Of a stretch of 64,000 bases of DNA, positions 33,550 to 42,694 are shown in pieces. Each line of letters opens with the position of its first letter. Positions within the stretch are counted from its first letter, which is position 1. The position numbers and the translations under genes were made by a program. The stretch comes from Marinibacterium anthonyi (GTDB taxonomy: Bacteria > Pseudomonadota > Alphaproteobacteria > Rhodobacterales > Rhodobacteraceae), in contig CP031587.1 in the NCBI GenBank assembly GCA_003217735.2, positions 116,237-180,236 of the forward strand, in the 5' to 3' direction. The notes under the pieces are model-generated. The model had not been told where the DNA came from. It searched no databases and saw only the letters and a list, made by a program, of their open reading frames with translations.

Positions 33550-34719
33550 TCACACCACGTCCGCGTAGATGCCCATGCCCTTCTTGCGGATCCGCCCGCC
33601 GACCACCGTGCGCTGGATCTCGGACGTGCCTTCCCAGATCCGGTCCACCCGGATGTCGCGATACAGCCGTTCCACCGGGTTTTCCCGCATGTAGCCGCGC
33701 CCGCCCAGGATCTGCAGCGCCTTGTCGATGATCCCGCCGGCGGTTTCCGACGCATACAGCTTCAGGGCCGAGGCATGGGCATGAACCAGCGCGCGCTCGG
33801 CGCCTGCGTCGATTTCGGCGGCAACGCGGTACAGCATGGATTTCGCGGCATAAAGCTGGACACCCATGTCGGCCAGCATGAACTCGATCGCCTGGAAATC
33901 GCGGATCTGCCTGCCGAACTGGCGCCGTTCGCTGGCATGGTCGTTGGCGATCTCGGCGGCGCGGGTGGCGGCGCCGATGGAATGGGCGGCGATCTGCAGC
34001 CGCGCCTCGACGAACCAGTCCTTGGTCAGCTCGAACCCCTGCCCGATCTCGCCCAGGCGCTTGTCCTCGGCCACCGGTGTGTCGTTGAAGATCAGTTCCG
34101 CATGATCAAAGGCAAAGTTGTGCATGAAGGCGGGGGACCGCACGTGGGTCATGTTTTCGGCCGGCTTGTCGACCAGGAACAGCGTCGGCTTGTCCGGGTC
34201 GCCGTCCACATGGGCGTGCACGATGACGAAATCGGAGGCGTTGTAGGAGGTGACGAACCACTTCTCGCCGTTCAGAACCCATCTGCCATCCCGGAAATCG
34301 GCGCGAGTCATTACCTGGCGCGGGTCTGACCCGGCGCCGGGTTCGGTGATGGCAAAGGCCCCGCGCCGTTCGCCGCCCGCCGAAGGGATCAGGTATTCGT
34401 CGATCTGGGCCCGGGTGCCGAACTTCAGGCTGACCGGCGCGCGCCAGACGCAGGACCATAGCCCGTTGGTCGCCCGGCCCAGCTGCTCCTCGATCAGGGT
34501 CTGTTCGACCATGCTCAGCCCCAGCCCGCCATGTTCCTTGCCAAGGTTGATCCCGGCCAGGTCCCAGTCGCGCACGGCCTGTCGCACGGCGGCGCGCCGG
34601 TCCATTGGCAGTTCACCGTGTTCGTCGGTGATCAGCTCAAGCGGCTGGAGCACCTGCTCAAAGAAATCGCGGCCCTTGCGGGCCAGGTCCTTTTCATGTT
34701 GCGAGAAGTCGAAATCCAT
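33550..34719 (-). CDS. Acyl-CoA dehydrogenase family protein
   Basis: FAD-dependent dehydrogenase of 389 residues. AITEPGAGSDP is the flavin and substrate-binding signature, and YRDIRVDRIWEGTSEIQR at the C-terminus contains the usual acyl-CoA dehydrogenase closing motif, whose Glu is the catalytic base in one branch of the family. It oxidises an acyl-CoA to the enoyl-CoA. The start is ATG at 34719 (MDFDFSQHEKDL). Longer frames upstream would run through the synthetase gene. It lies 11 bases after the ADP-forming acyl-CoA synthetase and probably uses its product. It is convergent with the kinase gene. Confidence 0.9.
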   Translation of the reverse strand: MDFDFSQHEKDLARKGRDFFEQVLQPLELITDEHGELPMDRRAAVRQAVRDWDLAGINLGKEHGGLGLSMVEQTLIEEQLGRATNGLWSCVWRAPVSLKFGTRAQIDEYLIPSAGGERRGAFAITEPGAGSDPRQVMTRADFRDGRWVLNGEKWFVTSYNASDFVIVHAHVDGDPDKPTLFLVDKPAENMTHVRSPAFMHNFAFDHAELIFNDTPVAEDKRLGEIGQGFELTKDWFVEARLQIAAHSIGAATRAAEIANDHASERRQFGRQIRDFQAIEFMLADMGVQLYAAKSMLYRVAAEIDAGAERALVHAHASALKLYASETAGGIIDKALQILGGRGYMRENPVERLYRDIRVDRIWEGTSEIQRTVVGGRIRKKGMGIYADVV

Positions 34720-34730
34720 GGGGCTGTCTT

Positions 34731-36845
34731 TCAGTTGATGTGCCCATGCGCGGCACGGACGGTCAAAAGGGCGTCGACGGCGCAAAGCCCGTCGGCATTG
34801 GCGAAAAGCGGGTTCACATCCATTTCGCCGATCAGGTCGCCCAGATCGGCGGCGAGGCGCGAGATACCGGCCAGGGCCTGCGCGATGGCGTCCAGATCGG
34901 CAGGCGGCACGCCCCGGCCGCCATTCAGCAGGGGCCGGATGCGCAGGGCGTCCAGCATCGCGCGGGCCTCGATCGTGTCGAAGGGCGGCAGGCACACGAC
35001 CCGGTCATCCAGCGCCTCGATCCATATGCCCCCCGCCGCGACCATGACGAAGGGGCCAAAGGCGTCGTCCTGCACGATGCCGAAGGCCAGTTCGATGCCC
35101 TGCGGCATCATCTGTTCCAACACCGCCTGCGGCCCAAGGCGGGCGGCCATGTCGGCATAGGTCGCCTCCAGCGCGGCCATGTCCTTCAGGCCCAGGTGCA
35201 CGCCGCCGACGTCGCTCTTGTGGTGAATGCCGGGAACGGCGGTCTTCAGCGCCAGCGGAAAGCCCATGCCCGTCGCCGCCGTCCGCAGTTGGTCGATACC
35301 CGCGACCGTGGCCGTCTGCGGCGTCCGGATGCCGTAGTCCTTCAGCAGCGCCAACGCCTCGGCCTCGCTCAGGTCGCGCGGTTCGGACAGGCGGGCGCGC
35401 CAGCGGGTCAGGATATCGGACGACGTCACGCGCACCGCCAGCACCGGGCGCGCACGCCGGTCGCGGGCATCGAACAGCGCCCGGATCGCCTTCAGCCCCT
35501 CCTGCGTGCCCTCGACCACCGGCAGGCCGGCCTCGATCGCGCTCAGCGCCATGTCGTCATGACGGACGGCGGCGTAATTCGACACCACCAGACCCGGCTT
35601 GCCACTGCGTTCCGACGCCGCCGCCAGCGCCGCAACATAGCGGCCCGAGATGTACGATCCGTCGCGGATATCCTGGAACAGCCCCACCAGCCCGACGGCC
35701 GGGTCGTCGATCAGCGCATCCATGCAATTGGCGATCCGCGACTCGAAATCGGTGCCCGACCCCCAGGCGTCCAGCGGGTTGTCGGGCTTCAGCCCGCTGT
35801 CGAGGTTGGCCGCCAGCTTGTCCTTCGTCGCCCGCGACAGCACCGCGTATCCAACGCCCACTTTTTCGGCGAGGTCCACGGCCATTTCCCGTTCGCCACC
35901 GGAATCGTGGACCCCGGCCAGCAGGCCGCCGGGCAAGCGGCCCGGCGTGACATGCGAAAACAGCTGCAGGCAGGCGCCGAATTCGTCCAGCGTATCGACC
36001 TCGATCACCCCGTGTGCGCGAAAGACGGCCTCGTAGGCCGCCGCGTTGCCGGCGATGGCGCCGCTGTGGCTGGCGGCGAATTGTGCGCTGGTCGCTGTCT
36101 TGCCGACCTTCAGGATGACCACCGGGATGCCACGGTCTTCGGCCAGGCGCAGCGCGGCACGGAACTTCACCGGCTCCCGCGCGGTTTCCTGGAACATCCC
36201 GATCACCCGCGTCTCGGGCTGGGCCAGCGCCCAGAGCATGTAATCCTCGCTGCGCGTCGTCAGCTCGCGCCCCGTCGATACGGCCAGCGAAAACCGCAGG
36301 CGCGGATGGTTGTAGCCGAGCGCGCTGAACGCGGACCCCGATTGGGTGATCAACGCGATATGCCCCGGTTTCAGCGGCACGCGCGGGGCATACCCCACGA
36401 TGCGCAGGCCCAGCCCCGGGTTCAGGTAGCCCATGCTGTTGGGTCCGCAGATCTGCAGCCCCGCCGCCCGCGCCTTGTCGGTCAGCCGGTGCAACAGCGC
36501 GTCATCGCCCTGGTCCGACAGGTCGCAACCCGCAAAGATCGCCGCCGCCGGAATGCCCCGGGCGATCACCTCGTCCAGGGCGGCTTCGACCCGCCGATCG
36601 CCCAGGGCGATCACGGCCAGGTCCACCGGCCCCGGCAGGCTGGCCAGATCCGGGTAACATTGCCGGCCGAGGATCGCGGTCTCTCGCGGGTTCACCGGGT
36701 AGACCGCGCCGGCGTACCCGTCGATGGCCACCTGTTCGACCATCACCCGACCCGGCGCACCGGAACGGTTCGAAGCGCCCACAAGGGCGATGGCGCGGGG
36801 GCGCAGCAGGGCGTCCATTCCGGCGGTTCTGGCTGTGTCCGACAT
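34731..36845 (-). CDS. Acetate/acyl-CoA synthetase, NDP-forming type
   Basis: A 704-residue protein combining the CoA-binding domain, succinyl-CoA-ligase-like domains and a C-terminal ATP-grasp domain, as in ADP-forming acetyl-CoA synthetases. Visible blocks include ALVGASNRSGAPGRVMVE at the N-terminus, ALITQSGSAFSAL, KVGKTATSAQFAASHSGAIAG and, in the ATP-grasp part, ALKTAVPGIHHKSDVGGVHLGL. The SHSGAIAG histidine is the expected phosphorylation site. It activates a carboxylic acid to its CoA thioester. The start is uncertain: ATG at 36845 gives the family length, while 36884 is also possible. Confidence 0.87.
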   Translation of the reverse strand: MSDTARTAGMDALLRPRAIALVGASNRSGAPGRVMVEQVAIDGYAGAVYPVNPRETAILGRQCYPDLASLPGPVDLAVIALGDRRVEAALDEVIARGIPAAAIFAGCDLSDQGDDALLHRLTDKARAAGLQICGPNSMGYLNPGLGLRIVGYAPRVPLKPGHIALITQSGSAFSALGYNHPRLRFSLAVSTGRELTTRSEDYMLWALAQPETRVIGMFQETAREPVKFRAALRLAEDRGIPVVILKVGKTATSAQFAASHSGAIAGNAAAYEAVFRAHGVIEVDTLDEFGACLQLFSHVTPGRLPGGLLAGVHDSGGEREMAVDLAEKVGVGYAVLSRATKDKLAANLDSGLKPDNPLDAWGSGTDFESRIANCMDALIDDPAVGLVGLFQDIRDGSYISGRYVAALAAASERSGKPGLVVSNYAAVRHDDMALSAIEAGLPVVEGTQEGLKAIRALFDARDRRARPVLAVRVTSSDILTRWRARLSEPRDLSEAEALALLKDYGIRTPQTATVAGIDQLRTAATGMGFPLALKTAVPGIHHKSDVGGVHLGLKDMAALEATYADMAARLGPQAVLEQMMPQGIELAFGIVQDDAFGPFVMVAAGGIWIEALDDRVVCLPPFDTIEARAMLDALRIRPLLNGGRGVPPADLDAIAQALAGISRLAADLGDLIGEMDVNPLFANADGLCAVDALLTVRAAHGHIN

Positions 36846-36936
36846 TCTGGCAAGGTCTCGGGCGCGGGTCGGAACGTGACCCATTCCTGAAAGGGTACAT
36901 CCCGGCCCTTGACCTGCCATCTCACGAATATTCACT

Positions 36937-36957
36937 ATGGTATTGCCCCAGGTTATG
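36937..36957. promoter_or_regulatory. Probable LysR operator upstream of the first LysR gene
   Basis: A 21-bp segment beginning ATGGTAT and ending AGGTTATG lies 29 bases before the LysR start. It matches, at 14 of 21 positions, a segment at 40012-40032 in front of the paralogous LysR gene. The neighbouring CCCCA (36946-36950) and TGGGG (36961-36965) form a further inverted repeat. Conservation between paralogue promoters suggests a shared autoregulatory site. Confidence 0.5.
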
Positions 36958-36986
36958 ACATGGGGTGTTACAAGGACTGCCCGATC

Positions 36987-37907
36987 ATGCATCTGCGATC
37001 CCGCCTTCCGTCGACCGGCGCGCTGTTCGTCTTCGAGGCGGCGGCGCGGAACCTGAACTTTTCCGATGCCAGCCGCGAATTCAACGTGACCCAGCCGGCT
37101 GTCAGCAAGACCATCCGCCAGCTTGAAGAAACGCTGGGGGTGAAACTCTTTGCGCGCACCGCCAGCGGGGTGGATCTGACGCCAAGCGGCAAGATCCTGT
37201 TCGAGGCCGTGTCATCGGGATTTCGGCAGGTGGAATTGGCACTTAACGAGATCGAGCGTCTTCGGGACGACCCTGTCGCCGTGACCATTTCGGTGACGTC
37301 CTCCTTTGCGATCCACTGGTTCATGCCCAGGATGGACCGGTTTCGCATGGCCTTACCCGACATCCCGATCCGCTTCCAGATCCAGCATTCCGAAGCCACC
37401 GGCCCTTTGGACGGCGCCCTTCTGGGGGTCCGCCGAGAGGATCCGGCGGACCAGGACTTTGACCGAACCTACCTGACGGACGAACGCATCGTCGCCGTGG
37501 CCAGCCCCGCGTACATCGCCGCACATGGCCGGCTCGACCAGGGCACAACGCTGAAGGGCCATACGCTGGGTTATCTCTATGAACAGCCACGGGTGCCCTG
37601 GGACACGTACCTGCGCGACAGCGGCTGCCCCCCGCCGCAGGACGCGGGCAGGATGACCTTTTCCGATTACGCCCTGCTGCTGCAAGCGGTGATCAAGGGG
37701 CAATGCGTCGGCCTCGGCTGGCGCTACATCATCTCGCACGAGCTGGAACAGAAGGGCCTGGTTCCGGCGGCGGGCCGGGACCATGTGACCGGGCTGAAGT
37801 ATTACGTGGTCACGCCCAAGGGCCGCCCGGTCGCCGACGAGGTGGCCCAGGTGCGCGACTGGCTGATCGATGAAATCAACAGCGATTCCATGGGGTTGGC
37901 CAGGTGA
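36987..37907 (+). CDS. LysR family transcriptional regulator (GcvA-like), copy 1
   Basis: Regulator of 306 residues. The N-terminal helix-turn-helix reads NFSDASREFNVTQPAVSKTIRQLE, followed by the periplasmic-binding-protein-like ligand domain. It is closely related to the LysR gene at 40052: both begin LRSRLPS-GAL-x-FEAAAR and share FNVTQPAVS and the later C-V-G-L-G-W segment. It is divergent from the acyl-CoA synthetase operon and convergent with the flavin oxidoreductase. The ATG at 36987 has AAGGA ten bases upstream; an earlier in-frame start covers the putative operator. Confidence 0.92.
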   Translation: MHLRSRLPSTGALFVFEAAARNLNFSDASREFNVTQPAVSKTIRQLEETLGVKLFARTASGVDLTPSGKILFEAVSSGFRQVELALNEIERLRDDPVAVTISVTSSFAIHWFMPRMDRFRMALPDIPIRFQIQHSEATGPLDGALLGVRREDPADQDFDRTYLTDERIVAVASPAYIAAHGRLDQGTTLKGHTLGYLYEQPRVPWDTYLRDSGCPPPQDAGRMTFSDYALLLQAVIKGQCVGLGWRYIISHELEQKGLVPAAGRDHVTGLKYYVVTPKGRPVADEVAQVRDWLIDEINSDSMGLAR

Positions 37908-37910
37908 TTT

Positions 37911-39902
37911 TCACGCCGCGCCCAGCCGTGTCAGCGCCTCGCGGGTAAAGACCAGCCCTTCATAGATCGCCTCTTCGGCGGTGCGGGCGGTGTTGCAATC
38001 GCCGACCGTGACCACGGGAATGCCGGTGCCCGCCAGGTCCTGTTCAAGCGTGGTCCGGGCCAGGCGTCCGTTGGCGACGACGACCGTGTCGACACCGTCG
38101 CAGATCACCGGCTGATCGCTGATCGCGTGCAGCAGGTAGGCGGTGTCGTCGTCGACCCCGTAGATCCGGGCGAAGGGGATGACCTGAACGCCCGCCTCGT
38201 GCAGCCGTCCGACCCAGTAGTTGCGCAGGTAGGGCGGCAGAGCCTCGCCCGCGCAGGTGCCGGTGACGGCCAGCCGCACCTGGCACCCGTCGCCCGCCAG
38301 CTGCATCGCCAACCCGATGCCGACCCAGTCGCAGCCCCAGTCGGCAACCAGAACGCGGCTGCCGGTGTTGGCGCCCTTCAGCACGTCCTCGGCGGTCAGA
38401 ACATGGCCTTCGCCGGCGCCCTCGACCTCGACCTCGACCTCGGGCGGCAGCATGGTCGAGCCGGTGGCGAGGATCACCATGTCCGGGTTTGCGGCCAGCA
38501 CCGTTTCGCGCGTTGCGGTGCTGTTCAGGGTGATGTCGATGTCATGCCGCGCGACTTCGGCCAGCAGGTTCGTCACCAGCCCGCCGAATTCCGCCCGCTC
38601 CGGCAGCGCCTGCGCCAGCAGCACCTGGCCGCCCGGAACCGGGCCGGATTCGTGCAGGGAAACGACATGCCCGTCCTCCGCCGCCGTGATCGCCGCGCGC
38701 AGACCGGCGGGACCGCCGCCAACGACCATCACGCGCTTCGGGGTCTGCGCCCCGGACGCCGCCGGCATCCGCAATTCGCGCCCCGATATCGGGGTCTGGA
38801 TGCAGGAAATCCGGTAGCCCGCGTGCATGTGGCCGATGCAGGCCTGGTTGCAGCCGATGCAGGCGCGCACCAGGTCCGGCTGGCCCGCCTTGACCTTGTT
38901 GGGCAGGTCCGGATCGGTGATCAGCGCGCGGGTCATGGCGACCATGTCGGCCTGGCCCGATCCGATGATCCGTTCGCCCACCTGCGGATCGTTGATGCGG
39001 CCCGCCACGAAGACCGGCACGCTGATGGCCTCGCGGATCGCCTGGGCGTTGCGCGCGACATAGCCCGGCGCGATCTCCATCGGCGGGACCACGTGGATCG
39101 ACCCGCCAAGGCCCGCCATGGACCCGATCGTCGTGTTGACGTAATCGACCAGCCCGGCATCGGCGAGGATCCGGCAGATGTCGATCGCCTCGTCGCGGTC
39201 CAGCCCGTCGGGTTCCAGCTCCTCCGACGAAATCCGCAGGCCCAGCACCATGTCGCGGCCCACCACCGCGCGGATTCCCCGGAAGGTATCCGCCAGCGCC
39301 CGCATCCGGTTTTCCGGCGATCCGCCGTACTTGTCGGTCCGCCGGTTCACCCGGGGGTTCAGGAACTGGGCAAACAGCAACCCGTGACTGGCCATCAGCT
39401 CGACCCCGTCATAACCCGCCCGATGATACCGCCCCGCCCCGGCGATGGCGGCGGCGACGATGTCCTCGACCAGCGCGGTCGTCATTTCGCGCGGGACGAC
39501 GGTGAAGCGGCCCGAGGGCACAGCGGACGGCGCGTGCACGATGCCACGCAGGCCGCCCTGCACCCGGCGGGTGACCCGGCCGGTGTGGGACAGCTGGCCG
39601 ATGATCTTCGCGCCGTGGCGGTGGACCGCTTGCGTCAGACGGGTGAAGGCGGGGATCGCGTCGTCGGACAGGATATGCAGGTCGGGCGCTTCCGAAAGGG
39701 CGGTTTCGTGGAACCGCGCGGCCTCGGTTATGATCAACCCGGCGCCGCCTTTCGCGCGGGCCTCGTGATAGGCGATGAAATCGTCGCCGGGCAGGCCGCG
39801 GTCGGCCAGGTAGGTCTGGTGCCCGGTCGACAGGATCCGGTTGCGGATCGTCAGGCCGGCGATGGTGATGTCGGACATCAGATGTCTGCAGAAATCGGTC
39901 AC
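37911..39902 (-). CDS. NADH:flavin oxidoreductase with Fe-S cluster, dienoyl-CoA reductase / dimethylglycine-type family
   Basis: A 663-residue flavoprotein. The N-terminal TIM barrel (about 1-345) is of the old yellow enzyme type. The cysteine pattern C-x2-C-x3-C-x11-C, starting at CIGCNQAC, binds a 4Fe-4S cluster. The C-terminal half has FAD- and NAD-type nucleotide folds (VMVVGGGPAGLRAA). This layout is shared by 2,4-dienoyl-CoA reductase, trimethylamine dehydrogenase and the DgcA-type dimethylglycine enzyme, so substrate is open. The GTG start at 39902 is preferred since AGGAG precedes it; an ATG at 39878 lacks a site. It lies between two paralogous LysR genes. Confidence 0.9.
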   Translation of the reverse strand: MTDFCRHLMSDITIAGLTIRNRILSTGHQTYLADRGLPGDDFIAYHEARAKGGAGLIITEAARFHETALSEAPDLHILSDDAIPAFTRLTQAVHRHGAKIIGQLSHTGRVTRRVQGGLRGIVHAPSAVPSGRFTVVPREMTTALVEDIVAAAIAGAGRYHRAGYDGVELMASHGLLFAQFLNPRVNRRTDKYGGSPENRMRALADTFRGIRAVVGRDMVLGLRISSEELEPDGLDRDEAIDICRILADAGLVDYVNTTIGSMAGLGGSIHVVPPMEIAPGYVARNAQAIREAISVPVFVAGRINDPQVGERIIGSGQADMVAMTRALITDPDLPNKVKAGQPDLVRACIGCNQACIGHMHAGYRISCIQTPISGRELRMPAASGAQTPKRVMVVGGGPAGLRAAITAAEDGHVVSLHESGPVPGGQVLLAQALPERAEFGGLVTNLLAEVARHDIDITLNSTATRETVLAANPDMVILATGSTMLPPEVEVEVEGAGEGHVLTAEDVLKGANTGSRVLVADWGCDWVGIGLAMQLAGDGCQVRLAVTGTCAGEALPPYLRNYWVGRLHEAGVQVIPFARIYGVDDDTAYLLHAISDQPVICDGVDTVVVANGRLARTTLEQDLAGTGIPVVTVGDCNTARTAEEAIYEGLVFTREALTRLGAA

Positions 39903-40011
39903 GGCCTTCTCCTGATGAATGGGGTCGCCGGGCGCGGCAGGCGGTGTGCCGCCGGTTTGACCATGATCCTAGGGGTGTTCGCGGCCAGAACGGTAGGCCG
40001 GAATTCTTGGC

Positions 40012-40032
40012 ATGGCATGATCTGAGGTAATG
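40012..40032. promoter_or_regulatory. Probable LysR operator upstream of the second LysR gene
   Basis: A 21-bp segment beginning ATGGCAT and ending AGGTAATG, 19 bases before the LysR start at 40052 and about 110 bases before the divergent oxidoreductase. Shared positions with the site at 36937 are ATGG-AT at the left, a central C, and AGGT-ATG at the right. Confidence 0.5.
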
Positions 40033-40051
40033 CGTTTAACATCCGCCCATC

Positions 40052-40969
40052 ATGACGCTCAGATCCCGCCTTCCGTCCTCCGGCGCGCTTTACATGTTCG
40101 AAGCCGCCGCCCGCCACGCCAGTTTCACCCGCGCCGCGGGTGAGTTCAACGTGACCCAGCCGGCGGTCAGCCGCACCATCGGCGCACTTGAAAGCCACCT
40201 GGGCTACCGGCTGTTCGACCGCCACGTCACGGGGTTGATCCTGACCGAGGAAGGGCGGCGGCTGGACCAGGCGGTGCGTGCCGGGTTCGGGGAAATCGAA
40301 CGGGTGCTGGAAGACCTGGAACGGCTGCGTGCCGATCCGGACGAGGTCACGCTGTCGGTCACCTCGGCCTTTGCGCTGCATTGGCTGATGCCGAGGATGA
40401 GCCGCCTGAAGGAGGATCTGCCCGGCGTCTCGCTGCGCTTCGACCTGATCCACGGCGAACCCTACGGGCCTTTGGGGCGCGCCGATCTGGCCATCCGCCA
40501 TGCCTGGACGCCGGAGCCCGGGCAGACCGTTCTGCCGATCCTGCAGGAACGGATCATCCCTGTCTGCAGCCCCGGTTACCTGGCCCGGCGCGGCCTGATC
40601 GAGGATGCGCCGGATGGCGCGGGCCATGTGCTGGCGGTGCTGACCGGCAAGATGCGGGTGCCGTGGGATGCGTTCCTGCAGCGGGCCGGATTGCCCGGGA
40701 TGCCGCAGGCGAAGCGCATCGAATTCTCGGATTACGCGCTGCTGATCCAGGCGGCGATCACCGGGCAATGCGTGGGGCTGGGCTGGTGGCACGTGGCGGG
40801 GGGCGAGATCGAGCGCGGCGGGCTGGTGCCCGCCAGCCGCCACGTTCTGACCGGGACGGACCAGTACCACCTGGTCGCCCGGGGCGAGCCGCAGGATTTG
40901 CGGGAAGCGGTGCGCCGGGTGATGGACTGGCTGGCGGGCGAAGTCGCCGCCATGCCGGAACCAGTTTGA
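40052..40969 (+). CDS. LysR family transcriptional regulator (GcvA-like), copy 2
   Basis: Regulator of 305 residues, paralogue of the gene at 36987. The helix-turn-helix SFTRAAGEFNVTQPAVSRTIGALE is followed by a ligand domain that ends with QCVGLGWWHVAGG. It is divergent from the Fe-S flavin oxidoreductase and convergent with the GMC oxidoreductase, so it likely controls the former and itself. The motif upstream shared with copy 1 suggests overlapping DNA-binding specificity. Confidence 0.92.
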   Translation: MTLRSRLPSSGALYMFEAAARHASFTRAAGEFNVTQPAVSRTIGALESHLGYRLFDRHVTGLILTEEGRRLDQAVRAGFGEIERVLEDLERLRADPDEVTLSVTSAFALHWLMPRMSRLKEDLPGVSLRFDLIHGEPYGPLGRADLAIRHAWTPEPGQTVLPILQERIIPVCSPGYLARRGLIEDAPDGAGHVLAVLTGKMRVPWDAFLQRAGLPGMPQAKRIEFSDYALLIQAAITGQCVGLGWWHVAGGEIERGGLVPASRHVLTGTDQYHLVARGEPQDLREAVRRVMDWLAGEVAAMPEPV

Positions 40970-40975
40970 CCGGGG

Positions 40976-42649
40976 TCAGGTGGGCTCCATCACCAGGGGC
41001 TCTTCCACGTCGAAGAAGAACTTCGGCCGGAACGGCGGCAGCGGCGCCCTGCCCCGGATCGCGTCGGCGGCCTTTTCGGCGATCATGATCACCGTGGCAT
41101 TCAGGTTCGAACTGATGACGTTCGGCATGACCGAAGCGTCGACCACCCGCAGCCCCTGCACGCCGCGCACCTTCAGGTCGCTGTCGACCACCGCCATGTC
41201 GTCGGCGCCCATGCGGCAGGTGCAGCTGGGGTGGAATTCGGTCTCGCTGACCGCGCGCACGTAGTCCAGCGCATCGGCCCGGGTTCTCACGGTCGGACCG
41301 GGCAATTGTTCCGCGCCAAGGAAATCGCGGAAAGCGGGCGTGTTGATGATGTGGCGGCCCAGCAGGATACCGTCGACCAGTTCCTTCCTGTCATGCTCGG
41401 TCGTCAGGAAGTTGAAGAGGATCTTCGGCGCCCCATGGGGATCGGACCCGTTCAGCTTCAATTCGCCGCGCGCTTCCTGGCGCAGCTGGCTGATGTGGAT
41501 CTGGAAGCCCTGTTGCAGCCGGATCTTTCCATTCGCATCGTAATCCATCCCGACGGCGGCAAAGTGGTACTGTATGTTCGGCGCGGGCAGGCCCGGTTCG
41601 GTGCGCACCAGGCCGCCGGCTTCCCAGATGTTGGACGCGACGGGCCCCTTGCGGGTGGCCAGCCACTGGATGCCGACGCCCAGCTTGACCAGCGGATGGC
41701 CCAGGTTCTTCAGGGTCACCGGCCTGGTGCAGGCCCATTGCATCTTGAGGTCGATATGGTCCTGCAGGTTCCGCCCCACACCGGGCAGCGCCAGCTTGCA
41801 GTCGATGCCCGCCGCCTTCAGCTCGTCCTCGGGCCCGATGCCGGACAGCATCAGCAGCTGCGGCGAGTTGATCGCGCCGCCGGACAGGATGACCTCGGCC
41901 CCTGCCCGCACCGTTTTGCGCTGACCGCCCTGGTCGTAGGTCACGCCGACGGCCCGGTCGCCGTCCATGTCGACGCGCAGCACATGGGCGCGGGTTTCGA
42001 CCGTCAGGTTGGGGCGGTTCATCACCGGGTGCAGGTAGCCCACCGCCGCCGAACACCGCCGTCCGTTCCACTTGGTGCTGTCGTAAAGGCCCAGACCCTC
42101 GGGGCGATACCCGTTCAGATCGTCGCTGCTGCCCACCCCGGCCTCGGCCCCCGCTTCGCGGAAGGCGTCATACAGCACGTTTCCGGTCGACGGCTTGCTG
42201 GTGCCCAGAGGCCCGTCGTCGCCGTGCCAATCGTCGGCGCCCCGTTCGCTGCGCTCGGCCTTCTTGAAATAGGGCAGGCAGTGGGCGTAGTCCCAGCCGG
42301 GCAGGCCGAATTCCCCGGCCCAGCGGTCGTAATCCGACGGGTGGCCGCGCAGGTAGACCATGGAGTTGATCGACGAACTGCCGCCCAGCACCTTGCCGCG
42401 CGGCACCGGGATCTGACGGCCCAACATGCCGGCATCCGGTTCGCTGCGGTAGTTCCAGTTAAGCTTGGGGTCGTGCCAGATCTTGTAGACCCCGGCGGGC
42501 ATGTGGATGAACGGATCCCGGTCGGGCCCGCCGGCTTCCAGCAGCAGGACACGGGTGCCGGCGTCTTCGGTCAGCCGGTTGGCAAGCACGCAGCCGGCGG
42601 ACCCGGCGCCAACGATCACGTAGTCAAAGTCAGATGGGACGCCGGCCAT
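40976..42649 (-). CDS. GMC family oxidoreductase (choline dehydrogenase-like)
   Basis: FAD-dependent alcohol dehydrogenase of 557 residues. The ADP-binding motif is DYVIVGAGSAGCVLANRL at residue 8 onward. PRGKVLGGSSSINSMVYLRG is the first GMC signature, GAINSPQLLMLSGIGP the second, and FHPSCTCRMG contains the active-site histidine. It belongs to the BetA/alkJ-like branch, so it may oxidise choline or another alcohol to an aldehyde. The gene stands before the ABC transporter genes that start at 46195 and may be cotranscribed with them, since the gap to the ATPase is 45 bases. Confidence 0.9.
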   Translation of the reverse strand: MAGVPSDFDYVIVGAGSAGCVLANRLTEDAGTRVLLLEAGGPDRDPFIHMPAGVYKIWHDPKLNWNYRSEPDAGMLGRQIPVPRGKVLGGSSSINSMVYLRGHPSDYDRWAGEFGLPGWDYAHCLPYFKKAERSERGADDWHGDDGPLGTSKPSTGNVLYDAFREAGAEAGVGSSDDLNGYRPEGLGLYDSTKWNGRRCSAAVGYLHPVMNRPNLTVETRAHVLRVDMDGDRAVGVTYDQGGQRKTVRAGAEVILSGGAINSPQLLMLSGIGPEDELKAAGIDCKLALPGVGRNLQDHIDLKMQWACTRPVTLKNLGHPLVKLGVGIQWLATRKGPVASNIWEAGGLVRTEPGLPAPNIQYHFAAVGMDYDANGKIRLQQGFQIHISQLRQEARGELKLNGSDPHGAPKILFNFLTTEHDRKELVDGILLGRHIINTPAFRDFLGAEQLPGPTVRTRADALDYVRAVSETEFHPSCTCRMGADDMAVVDSDLKVRGVQGLRVVDASVMPNVISSNLNATVIMIAEKAADAIRGRAPLPPFRPKFFFDVEEPLVMEPT

Positions 42650-42694
42650 GCCTGTTGCTCCGGTTGGGGATGCGGGGAAAATTGGGGGCCAGCG

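Noticed and set aside
34740..36890. 716-residue frame opposite the acyl-CoA synthetase
   Set aside because: His/Arg/Gln-rich with no motifs; the minus-strand gene is clear.
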